From Opacimonas sp964559075 (GTDB lineage Bacteria > Pseudomonadota > Gammaproteobacteria > Enterobacterales > Alteromonadaceae), in the NCBI GenBank assembly GCA_964559075.1, contig CAZLGJ010000001.1, forward strand, positions 1 to 64,000: a DNA stretch of 64,000 nt. The letters run 5' to 3'. Below are positions 36,359 to 44,955 of the stretch, piece by piece. The notes under the pieces are model-generated. The model was not told where the DNA came from, did no database searches, and saw only the letters and a list, made by a program, of their open reading frames with translations. The position numbers and the translations under genes were made by a program. Within the stretch, counting starts at the first letter, position 1. Every line of letters starts with the position of its first letter.

Positions 36359-36622
36359 CTACCACTCCTGTTCCCATTGAGATTGGGCACTACTCCCATC
36401 ACCCTCATGCACTGGGGTTAACTCCACTGAAAGCCCCAATTCGTGCGCTATCTTGAATAAAGTATCAACCCGAGATGAGCCAGCACTGTTTTCCATCGCC
36501 GATATGGTTTTTTGCTTGAGGCCAACATGCTCGGCGACGTCGGTCTGCGTTCGACTTTGCATTTTTCGTTGTAACTTTAAATAGTCTGCCAACTCTCTAG
36601 AATTATTCAGTCTCATGCTCAT
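36359..36622 (-). CDS. hipB: HipB antitoxin and autorepressor
   Basis: An 87-residue helix-turn-helix protein (TQTDVAEHVGLKQKTISAMEN) with a disordered C-terminal tail ending in EW, as E. coli HipB ends in EW. The tail Trp binds HipA and also acts as a degradation signal in E. coli. HipB neutralises HipA and represses the operon. Three 18-base dyads upstream are its likely operators. Confidence 0.93.
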   Translation of the reverse strand: MSMRLNNSRELADYLKLQRKMQSRTQTDVAEHVGLKQKTISAMENSAGSSRVDTLFKIAHELGLSVELTPVHEGDGSSAQSQWEQEW

Positions 36623-36642
36623 ATCCTACTTTTTTGACAATT

Positions 36643-36716
36643 TACACCCTGTAGGGAATAAATTGTACAATATACCTTAAAAGGGATATGTCAACTTTTA
36701 TACCGTTAAAGGTATA
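36643..36716. promoter_or_regulatory. Three evenly spaced hip operators
   Basis: Three 18-base dyads start at 36643, 36671 and 36699, exactly 28 bases apart. The third is a perfect TATACC-N6-GGTATA. The second is TATACC-N6-GGGATA, and the first is the more diverged TACACC-N6-GGAATA. E. coli HipB binds TATCC-N8-GGATA, also 18 bases long. The third site overlaps the stop codon of the small membrane protein gene upstream, so HipB binding could affect both units. Confidence 0.8.
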
Positions 36717-36981
36717 AACCAAGAAGAGAAAGCATTAACCACCAAATTACCTGATATTTAAGCCACACGCCTTTCCATTGTGGTAGCTGAAGGCTCTCCC
36801 TCAGCTCATTTAGCGATAACCTGAATGGAAATATCGTTAAATTTATAATGTTGACCAGTACTAGGCCGACACACAAGCTGCGAGCATGTGCATCTGTATT
36901 TATTGTATAAAGCACAGAACCGATAACCACCAACATAAAAAACAGCCCCCCCGAGGGGAGGCGAGAAAAAATACTACTCAT
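36706..36981 (-). CDS. Small membrane protein, candidate bacteriocin immunity protein
   Basis: 91 residues from MSSIFSRLPSGGLFF, with the ATG inside the end of the upstream bacteriocin-like gene (AATGAGTAG, about eight bases of overlap). Three hydrophobic segments are predicted at about 12-30, 37-53 and 75-91. Small polytopic proteins coupled to bacteriocin precursors usually give self-immunity. It has no recognised domain. An in-frame ATG at 37008 is less likely. Confidence 0.6.
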   Translation of the reverse strand: MSSIFSRLPSGGLFFMLVVIGSVLYTINTDAHARSLCVGLVLVNIINLTIFPFRLSLNELRESLQLPQWKGVWLKYQVIWWLMLSLLGLYL

Positions 36982-37243
36982 TAGCGAGCCCCTGGGCTGC
37001 ACCGCCATAAAAGCTGATCTTACTCAGTCCATATTTTATTGCGGCACTGCCAATTGGCCCTCCTACAGCACCTGATGCTGCTCCAACGGCAACTGATGTA
37101 CCGAGTCCTGCCCAAGAAAAACTACCAGATGTTGCTGCACTGCCCAAATAGGATAAACCACCAAGTACACCACCAAATCCTGCACCAGGAAGGCCAACAC
37201 CACCGTTCACGTCGTCAAATTCATGTTCAGATAAATATTGCAT
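36974..37243 (-). CDS. Double-glycine leader bacteriocin-like precursor
   Basis: 89 residues. The leader MQYLSEHEFDDVNGG fits the LSxxELxxIxGG consensus cut after GG by C39-peptidase ABC exporters. The predicted 74-residue mature peptide is rich in Gly, Ala and Ser with many GxxxG spacings (GGVLGGLSYLG, GAASGAVGGPIG), like class II bacteriocins and microcins that insert in membranes. It has no Cys. GAGAGGAAT precedes the ATG. The downstream gene overlaps and may confer immunity. No exporter gene is in the window. Confidence 0.7.
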   Translation of the reverse strand: MQYLSEHEFDDVNGGVGLPGAGFGGVLGGLSYLGSAATSGSFSWAGLGTSVAVGAASGAVGGPIGSAAIKYGLSKISFYGGAAQGLANE

Positions 37244-37398
37244 TTTTTATTCCTCTCTTTTGCCTCATTGCCAAACTAGTGTAGCGAACGATGCATTGAT
37301 ATATCACTGTGCAAAGGGACAGTTTTTGGCATTATGCTATTATCAAAACAACACACCGGGTTCAAAATAAAAATAATACGCTTAGAAGGAACATCTTC

Positions 37399-38610
37399 AT
37401 GAAAAAATGGATCATCGGGATTATAAGCATCCTAGCGCTAGCCGCCGTATTTGTTTGGTTTAGTCTAGACAAAAACGTGCGTTTTCTCATGCTCAACCCG
37501 CCCTCGTCAGAAAACCCCTTGTTTTGGACCACCCCACAGCGGGATGCCGCTTTTCAAGCGATTGAGTTACTCAATGTCCTGCCTTTTAAGGTGGTCGATA
37601 AAGGCACGCAACCACCAACCCTCTCTGACACTGATACTGACACTAACAAAGTTGAGCCCAGCACCTTGCCTTTACCGCAAACAACCATCGACCAATATTT
37701 TGCTGACCTGCGTCTTGCCGGTTTGGTGGTCCTCCACCGTGGTAATATCATCCATGAGCAATACGCGCTGGGCTTTGACGCTAAGGGCAAATGGACCAGC
37801 TTTTCGGTTGCCAAATCCATCACGTCGACCCTCGTTGGTGCGGCTATTAAAGACGGCTACATTAATAGCCTTGATGACAAAGTGACCACTTACATTCCAT
37901 CCATGCAAGGCAGTGTCTATGATGACGTCACCGTGCGCCAATTACTCACAATGACCTCAGGTGTGGCCTGGAACGAGGACTATGGCGATCCAAACTCAGA
38001 CGTGAATCAATTTAATTTTCATCAAGCTGATCCCGGTGTGGATGTCACCGCCAGCTATATGCGTTCCCTGCCGCGTGCAGCTCTTGCTGGAGAGCAATGG
38101 CTCTATAGCACCGGTGAAACCAATCTGATTGGTGTGCTTGTGAGTCAAGCGACGGGGATCCCGCTGCATCAATATTTTTCAGACAAGATCTGGTCGCGCA
38201 TCGGCTCACAACAAGATGCATCGTGGTTACTTGGCCCTACCGGGCATGAAATTAGCGGGTGTTGCGTGCAGGCCAGCACGCGTGATTTTGCCCTATTTGG
38301 TGAGTTTATTCGCACCGACGCTGTGATTGACGGTGAGTCAATTGTCCCGGATGGCTGGGTTGAACAGGCTACGACCAATCAAGTGACATTTGAGAACGGT
38401 CTGTCGGGCTATGGGTATCAGTGGTGGACAAGTAACGAGGGCCGCTATGAGGCGCGCGGGATCTTTGGCCAAGGGATCCACATCGTGCCCGCGCTGGAGC
38501 TAGTGATTGCGGTGAATGGCAATTGGGAAACCGCCGGTACCTCTGAGGATTATGCGACGCGCACCGCGCTGTATCGCGACATCGAAAAGGCGGTACAAAA
38601 GATCCGGTAA
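37399..38610 (+). CDS. Serine hydrolase, beta-lactamase/class C family
   Basis: 403 residues from MKKWIIGIIS, with GAAGGAAC upstream; an earlier in-frame ATG at 37309 lacks a site. One N-terminal membrane segment anchors or exports it. The active-site SxxK is SVAK in WTSFSVAKSITSTLVG near residue 140, with YSTGETN as the Tyr motif near 233 and a late GIFGQGIHIVP. The family includes esterases and D-amino acid or peptide hydrolases; a true beta-lactamase role is not implied. Confidence 0.85.
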   Translation: MKKWIIGIISILALAAVFVWFSLDKNVRFLMLNPPSSENPLFWTTPQRDAAFQAIELLNVLPFKVVDKGTQPPTLSDTDTDTNKVEPSTLPLPQTTIDQYFADLRLAGLVVLHRGNIIHEQYALGFDAKGKWTSFSVAKSITSTLVGAAIKDGYINSLDDKVTTYIPSMQGSVYDDVTVRQLLTMTSGVAWNEDYGDPNSDVNQFNFHQADPGVDVTASYMRSLPRAALAGEQWLYSTGETNLIGVLVSQATGIPLHQYFSDKIWSRIGSQQDASWLLGPTGHEISGCCVQASTRDFALFGEFIRTDAVIDGESIVPDGWVEQATTNQVTFENGLSGYGYQWWTSNEGRYEARGIFGQGIHIVPALELVIAVNGNWETAGTSEDYATRTALYRDIEKAVQKIR

Positions 38611-38659
38611 ATCATCTACAATCGAGCTTCTAACAATAATAAGACCAAAGGCGTAGCCC

Positions 38660-40030
38660 ATGTTTGCTGATCCAGTTTTTGTCATCCTTAACTTCGCCGT
38701 GTTTGGCGGGCTGATTTTGCTCTTGCTGCGCTTTGCTCGCAGTGAATGGAGCTTATCGCGCCGGGTACTCTCCGCGCTGGTGATGGGCGCAGTCGGTGGC
38801 ACGCTGTTGCAGAGCTTGTATGGCGCAGATGCGGCGATCACCACAAGCACCCTCGAATGGACCAATGCGGTGGGCAGCGGCTATGTGGCGCTACTCAAAA
38901 TGATCATCATGCCGCTCATTCTCATTTCGATGATAGCTGCGGTGGTGGAGATGGACAGGATCAGTCAGCTGGGTAAATACGGCGGACTCATATTAGCCAT
39001 ATTGCTAGGCACGACAGTAGTGGCTGCGCTAGTAGGCATCGGCGTCGCCAATCTGTTTGGCTTATCGGCGGATGGACTGGCACAGGGGGCGCGCGAACTG
39101 GCCAGAGCTGATGTGCTGGTGGAGCGACAGGACAGCGTCACGGACTTATCGCTACCGGCGATCATCGTGAGTTTTATTCCGCAAAATATTTTTGCCGATT
39201 TGGCGGGCATGCGCAGTACCTCGATTATTGCGGTGGTGATCTTTGGCGTGCTGCTGGGCATTGCTGGGCTCAAACTAGTGGATGAAGCGCCTGAGCAGGG
39301 CCAAAAATTTCGCAGCTTTGTCAAATCCGCCCAAATCCTCATCATGCGCCTGGTCAAAATGGTCATCGACTTTACCCCGTATGGCGTGTTGGCACTGATG
39401 TTCAAGGTCGGTGCAAGCTCTAGCCTCGGCGATATCCTCGATTTGCTCGCATTCATTCTCGCTTCTTATGTGGCGATCCTAGTGATGTTCATCATTCATG
39501 GCGTACTACTCACTTTCAACGGTATCAATGCCAAGGCGTATTTCGCCAAGGTGTGGCCTGTTTTGACGTTTGCTTTTAGCTCACGCAGCTCTGCGGCAAC
39601 GATCCCGCTGAATGTCGAGACGCAAATCAACAAACTGGGTAACCGCCCGGTGATCGCTAATTTGTCAGCCTCGCTTGGGGCGACTATTGGCCAAAATGGC
39701 TGTGCGGGGATCTATCCGGCGATGCTGGCGGTGATGATTGCGCCAAGTGTCGGCATCGACCCGAGCGCGCCGCTGTTTATCTTGAGTTTGCTGGGGATCA
39801 TCGCGATTAGCTCATTTGGCGTAGCGGGCGTGGGTGGCGGCGCAACTTTTGCCGCGCTGATTGTGTTGCCAGCAATGGGCTTGCCAGTGGCGTTAGTAGC
39901 GCTGTTGATTTCGATTGAGCCGCTGATTGATATGGCGCGCACGGCACTGAATGTCAACGGTGCGATGACAGCTGGCAGCATTACGCAGCAGCGAGTACAT
40001 GGCGAGGAAGACCAAGTAGAAGTCAGCTAA
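38660..40030 (+). CDS. Dicarboxylate/cystine-type cation symporter (TcyP/YdjN-like)
   Basis: A 456-residue inner-membrane protein with the SLC1-like fold: eight helices, the substrate-loop FAFSSRSSAATIPLNVETQ near residue 310 and ATIGQNGCAGIYPAMLAVMIAP near 345. These two motifs resemble the L-cystine symporter branch more than C4-dicarboxylate or glutamate carriers. It sits 49 bases after the serine hydrolase on the same strand. Confidence 0.85.
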   Translation: MFADPVFVILNFAVFGGLILLLLRFARSEWSLSRRVLSALVMGAVGGTLLQSLYGADAAITTSTLEWTNAVGSGYVALLKMIIMPLILISMIAAVVEMDRISQLGKYGGLILAILLGTTVVAALVGIGVANLFGLSADGLAQGARELARADVLVERQDSVTDLSLPAIIVSFIPQNIFADLAGMRSTSIIAVVIFGVLLGIAGLKLVDEAPEQGQKFRSFVKSAQILIMRLVKMVIDFTPYGVLALMFKVGASSSLGDILDLLAFILASYVAILVMFIIHGVLLTFNGINAKAYFAKVWPVLTFAFSSRSSAATIPLNVETQINKLGNRPVIANLSASLGATIGQNGCAGIYPAMLAVMIAPSVGIDPSAPLFILSLLGIIAISSFGVAGVGGGATFAALIVLPAMGLPVALVALLISIEPLIDMARTALNVNGAMTAGSITQQRVHGEEDQVEVS

Positions 40031-40090
40031 ATAGTGTCTATCTGTACATTATTTCACTATAATATAGAAATACTGTATAGGTAATTCACC

Positions 40091-40636
40091 ATGAACAAGC
40101 TGAGACTTCTTGCAAAATTGACAACTGATGCCGTTAAAAATGGGCATCAGGGGATATTTACGACAGATGACTTGGCACTTATGCTTCGCATTACACCTGA
40201 TATCAGCTTTAGAAAATATTTATACACGGCAGTTAAAGCTGGGGTGCTAAAAAAAGTCGCGACGAATCTCTACTACAACCCTGATTCCCACATTCCAGCT
40301 AAGTACGTACTAGAAAAAATTGCAAAACTCCTGCATTGGGATAAGTTTATCTATGTCAGTTTAGAGTCCCAGCTAAGTCACATTGGTAAAATTTCTCAAA
40401 TACCAATGAAATATCTCACTGTAATGACTACAGGGCGAAAAGGTGAGGTTAACACTTGTTTTGGCGTTATTGAATTCACCCATACGGCTAGAGCTGTAGA
40501 CACGCTATTAAATGATGTGTATTACGACTCGGATGCAGATATGTATCGAGCTAGCGAAAAACTCGCTATTCGCGATTTAAAACGTGTGGGGCGGAACCTA
40601 ACCATGTTAGAAGAGTCATTTGAAAATGTTGAATGA
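40091..40636 (+). CDS. AbiEi-type antitoxin of a type IV toxin-antitoxin system
   Basis: A 181-residue protein with an N-terminal winged helix (FTTDDLALMLRITPDISFRKYLYTAVKAGVLKKV) and a C-terminal domain typical of AbiEi (FIYVSLESQLSHIG, FGVIEFTHTAR). AbiEi represses its operon by binding inverted repeats and counters the AbiEii nucleotidyltransferase. A short palindrome CTATA-A-TATAG sits at 40057-40067 before the start. Its stop overlaps the start of the toxin gene. Confidence 0.87.
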   Translation: MNKLRLLAKLTTDAVKNGHQGIFTTDDLALMLRITPDISFRKYLYTAVKAGVLKKVATNLYYNPDSHIPAKYVLEKIAKLLHWDKFIYVSLESQLSHIGKISQIPMKYLTVMTTGRKGEVNTCFGVIEFTHTARAVDTLLNDVYYDSDADMYRASEKLAIRDLKRVGRNLTMLEESFENVE

Positions 40637-41377
40637 AACAGTGCGTCAAGTCATGCACGATACTCCAGAAATGATCGGTTTGCAGGAGGCGAGCATTTTC
40701 GACCTGAAAATTGCGCTGGGTTGGCCAAGCATATTGAATCCTATTTACAAAACGTGATTGGTCTCGACGTTTCAGCGCGGGAGCCTAAGTTAGATAAAAG
40801 TGATACTTCTACATGGAAAGTCACCATTACTAAACACCCTGGACGCCCGGACTTACCCGCTACAAAATTGCATATTGATATTTGTGCATTGCCATCACTG
40901 GAGCAACAATATCGTCCAGTAAAGAATCACTATCAATTCCAATCACCGATTGCCGGCTTACCCATTCAAGTGGAAAGCTTAACCGAAATATTAGCTGACA
41001 AAATGTTGGCTTTTGCTTATCGAGAAAGACGAATTAAACCAAGGGATCTCTGGGATCTAGGCTGGCTTAGTCAACAAGGTATATCGCTAGCTGGGGAACA
41101 ACTTGTGAAGAAGCTCGCACTCCGGAGCAAATCTCATGATGACTTTTTGCAAAAGATCCAAAATCATGCAGCGCTGGTGAAACATGACGAAGAGACAAAG
41201 CACGACTTTTATCAAGAAATGCGTCGTTTTGTACCCCCAGCGGTAGTCGCCAACACTTTAGCTCAACCTCCCTTTTGGCCATACCTTGGTTCGGTCATCG
41301 ACGATTATGTGAAGACGACATTGACCGTATTTAATGGCAGTGAGTCGGCATCTACAAAACCCGCATTCAAAATGTGA
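40626..41377 (+). pseudogene. AbiEii toxin lacking its nucleotidyltransferase core
   Basis: From ATG 40626 (overlapping the antitoxin stop) the frame reads MLNETVRQVMHDTPEMIGLQ, the normal AbiEii beginning, then shifts. In another frame GGEHFRPENCAGLAKHIESYLQ continues through the C-terminal helical domain to 41377. The part expected between, with GGT and SxDxDF active-site motifs, is missing. The junction lies around 40682-40692. An out-of-family TTG at 40721 could start the remaining 218 residues, but catalysis is lost. Confidence 0.87.
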
Positions 41378-41397
41378 GAAGCTTAAGTGTGGAAAGC

Positions 41398-43818
41398 TTA
41401 GGTTAGTCGCTGAATCTCTCTCACCAAGCCCTCAACATCAACCGGCTTGTGCACCACGGCATTGAACTGCGCGCTTTGCTGTAGCTCTTTATCTAGTTCG
41501 ACATGGGCGGTTAAGGCAATGATGGGAATGTGTTTGTATTGCTCGCCGCATTCTCCGGCGCGGATGCGACGGGCAGCCTCATAGCCATTCATGTTGGGCA
41601 TTTGCAGATCCATTAAGATGATTTGCATCTTTGCAGGAACCTGGTTTAAACAATTCAGGCACTCCACCCCATCGTTGACAAAAATAAACTTACACAGCCA
41701 ATCTTGTAACTGCTGTTGCAACACGGTTTGGTTGATTTGGTTATCTTCGACTATCAGGATGCGACAGCCTTGAATGTTGGGAGGCTGCTGCGCCATCAAC
41801 AACGCTTGGCGCTCTAGGATACTGACTTCTTCAAGCGGAATACAGACGCTAAATTGCGAGCCTTGAGCGACCTCACTGACAAATTTAATCTGCCCGTGCA
41901 TCACTTGTAACAGTTCATGGCAAATCGACAAGCCTAACCCGGTGCCGACATTTTTCTCCAAATAATCGAGATTGAGTTGGGTAAAAGGCTTGAACAGTTT
42001 GTGGTGATCGCCCTCGGCAATCCCGCAGCCCGTATCGCGCACCGTGATATATAAGTGTAGTTGGCCTTGCGTGCACATTTTGATCATAAAAAACAGCGAC
42101 ACTTCACCGCCGTGAGTGAACTTGATGGCGTTGTTGATGAGGTTATTGACGATTTGGCGAATGCGATGCAGATCGCCTTTGACCCAGAGCGCGTCAATCG
42201 TGCCTTTTTCGGTGTGGATGACGAGATCGGTATCTCGCGAGATAACCCGTGCATACTCGACGCTTTGCTCCACCAACTGATTAAAATCAAATGGCTGAGG
42301 AGACAGCGTAAATTGCTGGGATTGTAATTTGATCACGTCCAACAAATCGTTCACTGTGTTGAGCAGTGAATCGGAGCAGTATTGAATGATTTTGGTGTAC
42401 TTGCGCTGCAGCTCGTTTTGTTCGGAGTCGGACAAAACGGTCGTAGCGCCGACAATACCGTTGATGGGGGTGCGCAGCTCATGGCTAATTGAAGCGAGAA
42501 ATTTGTTTTTGGTATTGGAGAGGGCTTCGACTTTTTTTGCATACTCAGCGGAGCGCAGCTCGGATGCGCGCGCCTGATTATAGGCATCAGTGAGCTTGAT
42601 TTGGCGGAAAACAATGAACATGATGGTCAGGATACTCAAGCCAAGCCCAACCCCCGTCATTTCCAGTGGATAATCTTGAAAAATCGAACGCGGCTGATTA
42701 ACAATGGTTGCATCACGTACATCAGCAGGTAGGGTCAGGTTAAACTCCTCCTGTAGTTCATAATCCCCCATCCAGCGCCCTAGCTCAAGCTCGGGTAAAA
42801 ACTCGCCGGTTTCGATTTTGGCCAGCAGCATTTCGATAATATTGTACCCGATCACTTCGGGCTCTAACAAAAATCCATTGGCCACCCCGTGCCCCATAAA
42901 GGTTGACCAAAAGCTATAAATAGGCACGCTGCTCGCAGAGGAAAACATGCCCAATAACTCTTGCGGCGAGTAGGTTTTGCCAAGGTGTGAGTAATACGTC
43001 GGCAAGTACACTAGCACATCATTTTCAGGCAGTGCCGCAACGGTCTGGCGCAGTCCCTCTAACGTCTCAAACGGGATGGTGCTCAATGTCACGTGAGGGT
43101 GGTGTGTCGCTAGATAGGTGGTGAGCTCGTCTAGGTAAATAACCCCCGAACCCAGCATATTGGCCAACACATACATGTTGCGCATCTTCGGTCGCTGCTG
43201 CAGCATCAAATTGACATTCTCAATCAGCAGCTTAGATTCAGAAGAATTGGTGACTCCCACATTGGTATTTGCCATAAAGCCCTGCGCCAAGCCCACCTCG
43301 CGAATGACCACCGGTACGTTGGCGAACTTTGCAGAGCGCGCAAACTCCTGGAGATACAGCTCGCGTGCCATGAATGACTCAGCGACAATACCATGGATCG
43401 GTAAATTCTGGTATTTTTGGTCGATGATAGCAAAGTACTGCGCAGTAGATAACTGCAGAATATCGGGCTCTGCATAGAGGGTTTCAAAAATCAGATTAAC
43501 GGGCTTTTCATTGGCTTGTGATTCCTGCACAAAGGCATTGTGAATGGTCTTTGCCCACGGAATGGTCGGAGGATAGGAGGACAAAATCAGAATGTTGATC
43601 GGGGCATCTGGCTTCACGCCGGGGATAGGCGTCTTTTCGAGTAACTTCGCGTCATCAAAATTGTCTGAATCGATATGTGCAGGAGGCTGTTTTGCGTAGG
43701 TGTGCGAAGAGAACAATACGAACGCTATGGCTAGTATTGCAGGTGATACTTTGTTAAGTACTGGGAAAAATCCTGCGCTAAGGGCGTGTTTACTCACTCT
43801 GACATCTACAGCTATCAC
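41398..43818 (-). CDS. Hybrid histidine kinase with periplasmic ABC-type sensor
   Basis: 806 residues. A signal peptide or anchor ends near residue 42. Residues 72-345 resemble ABC-transporter substrate-binding proteins (INILILSSYPPTIPWA, GIVAESF, VLVYLPTYYSHLG). One membrane helix is at 386-404. The HisKA H-box ASISHELRTPING has His446. The ATPase domain shows NNLINNAIKFTHGG, DTGCGIA and GTGLGLSIC. The C-terminal receiver has Asp737 in ILMDLQMPNMNG. The phosphoacceptor partner is not in the window. It is divergent from the exopolysaccharide locus and could regulate it. Confidence 0.9.
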   Translation of the reverse strand: MIAVDVRVSKHALSAGFFPVLNKVSPAILAIAFVLFSSHTYAKQPPAHIDSDNFDDAKLLEKTPIPGVKPDAPINILILSSYPPTIPWAKTIHNAFVQESQANEKPVNLIFETLYAEPDILQLSTAQYFAIIDQKYQNLPIHGIVAESFMARELYLQEFARSAKFANVPVVIREVGLAQGFMANTNVGVTNSSESKLLIENVNLMLQQRPKMRNMYVLANMLGSGVIYLDELTTYLATHHPHVTLSTIPFETLEGLRQTVAALPENDVLVYLPTYYSHLGKTYSPQELLGMFSSASSVPIYSFWSTFMGHGVANGFLLEPEVIGYNIIEMLLAKIETGEFLPELELGRWMGDYELQEEFNLTLPADVRDATIVNQPRSIFQDYPLEMTGVGLGLSILTIMFIVFRQIKLTDAYNQARASELRSAEYAKKVEALSNTKNKFLASISHELRTPINGIVGATTVLSDSEQNELQRKYTKIIQYCSDSLLNTVNDLLDVIKLQSQQFTLSPQPFDFNQLVEQSVEYARVISRDTDLVIHTEKGTIDALWVKGDLHRIRQIVNNLINNAIKFTHGGEVSLFFMIKMCTQGQLHLYITVRDTGCGIAEGDHHKLFKPFTQLNLDYLEKNVGTGLGLSICHELLQVMHGQIKFVSEVAQGSQFSVCIPLEEVSILERQALLMAQQPPNIQGCRILIVEDNQINQTVLQQQLQDWLCKFIFVNDGVECLNCLNQVPAKMQIILMDLQMPNMNGYEAARRIRAGECGEQYKHIPIIALTAHVELDKELQQSAQFNAVVHKPVDVEGLVREIQRLT

Positions 43819-44007
43819 TTTAATTTAACTTATTTACTATAGCGCGCAGGCTGGTATTTTTCTTCTCATACGCCGTGTGCGAAGCGAAATTTATACTTTA
43901 GTATAAGTTTTGTGACCGGCTTGTCTATGCAGTGGCTGGGTGTGAATTTGCGGTTCAGGCGTAATACGACTAAGGTTAAAGAAGGACATTGGAAACAAGG
44001 ACGTGTC

Positions 44008-44742
44008 ATGATAGACATTCACAGTCATATTTTACCCGCCATTGACGATGGTGCACAAAGCCTCGAAACCGCGCTCGAGATGCTTGAGCGAGCAGTTGCA
44101 CAAGGTACCACCATTCAGTATTTGACCCCTCACCTGCGGGTTAATCGCTTTGACAACCGACTCTCGACGATGCACGAGCACTTTGCAGGGTTTACCCGAC
44201 AGGTGCGTGAGGCCGGCATTGATATTAAGCTGCGATTGGCGAATGAAGTGCACGTGGGCATGGAAGTGATGCAGTGGGTGGCGCAGGACGAAGTGGGATT
44301 TTTGGGCCAGCTTGATCACTACAAGGTGTTTTTGTTGGAGTTTCCGACCAACGATATTCCCTTTGGCAGTGATAACTTAGTGCGCTGGCTGCTGCAGCGT
44401 GATATTTTGCCGATCATTGTGCACCCCGAGCGCAATCGCGTGTTTCTCAAGCGTCCCCACAAACTGGATTTGTTTATGCAGCTCGGCTGCCCCATTCAGC
44501 TCACCGGCAGCAGTATCTTAGGACAGTTTGGCGAAAGCTCACAAGCGTTTTGTATGGAAATGCTCAAAGCCGAACGCGTCTTTACTATTGCGTCGGATGC
44601 GCATAACCTTGGTGGCCGCGCGCCCAATCTTGGTGATTGCCGTGATTATTTGGGGCGGTTTTATAGCGATCACCAGTTAGACAAATGGTTTGTCACCAAC
44701 CCCGGCAAAATCACCCCGCTGGATGCACAAAAAGTCGAGTAA
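44008..44742 (+). CDS. Tyrosine-protein phosphatase, CpsB/YwqE (PHP) family
   Basis: 244 residues from MIDIHSHILPAIDDGA, the exact family start; in-frame extension to 43912 is unlikely, and AAGGACG supports ATG 44008. Metal ligands are DIHSH, a middle EVHVG, VHPERNR near residue 142 and SDAHN near 197. These Mn-dependent phosphatases remove phosphate from the Wzc-type tyrosine kinase of polysaccharide export. The kinase gene lies 4.3 kb downstream. Confidence 0.9.
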   Translation: MIDIHSHILPAIDDGAQSLETALEMLERAVAQGTTIQYLTPHLRVNRFDNRLSTMHEHFAGFTRQVREAGIDIKLRLANEVHVGMEVMQWVAQDEVGFLGQLDHYKVFLLEFPTNDIPFGSDNLVRWLLQRDILPIIVHPERNRVFLKRPHKLDLFMQLGCPIQLTGSSILGQFGESSQAFCMEMLKAERVFTIASDAHNLGGRAPNLGDCRDYLGRFYSDHQLDKWFVTNPGKITPLDAQKVE

Positions 44743-44780
44743 GCGCTATTTCCCCACCTGTTTTGGCATGTTTTTTGTGA

Positions 44781-44839
44781 TGTGAACCGTTCTATTTTTA
44801 CGTAAATTGGGAGGGCAAATTGGTCATCAAAGGTTCACA
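44781..44839. repeat. Eight-base inverted repeat upstream of a lipoprotein gene
   Basis: TGTGAACC (44781-44788) and GGTTCACA (44832-44839) are exact complements 43 bases apart, in the 213-base gap before the 44956 gene. They could be paired protein-binding half-sites. Regulator unknown. Confidence 0.3.
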
Positions 44840-44955
44840 AAATTGCAATTGAACCCGCATATAGCTTGGTATATGTTCACTATCATCAATCATGATGTAC
44901 GCTTTGCTTTACGCTAACTGTTGCAGCGTGGACATAACGGAATAAGGATAGCGAT

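Noticed and set aside
37309..37398. N-terminal extension of the serine hydrolase
   Set aside because: The ATG at 37399 has a good ribosome binding site and starts a normal membrane anchor; the upstream 30 residues look like untranslated leader.
40721..41377. A complete 218-residue AbiEii toxin starting at TTG
   Set aside because: The canonical N-terminus is found upstream in another frame and the catalytic motifs are missing, so the short frame is a remnant.
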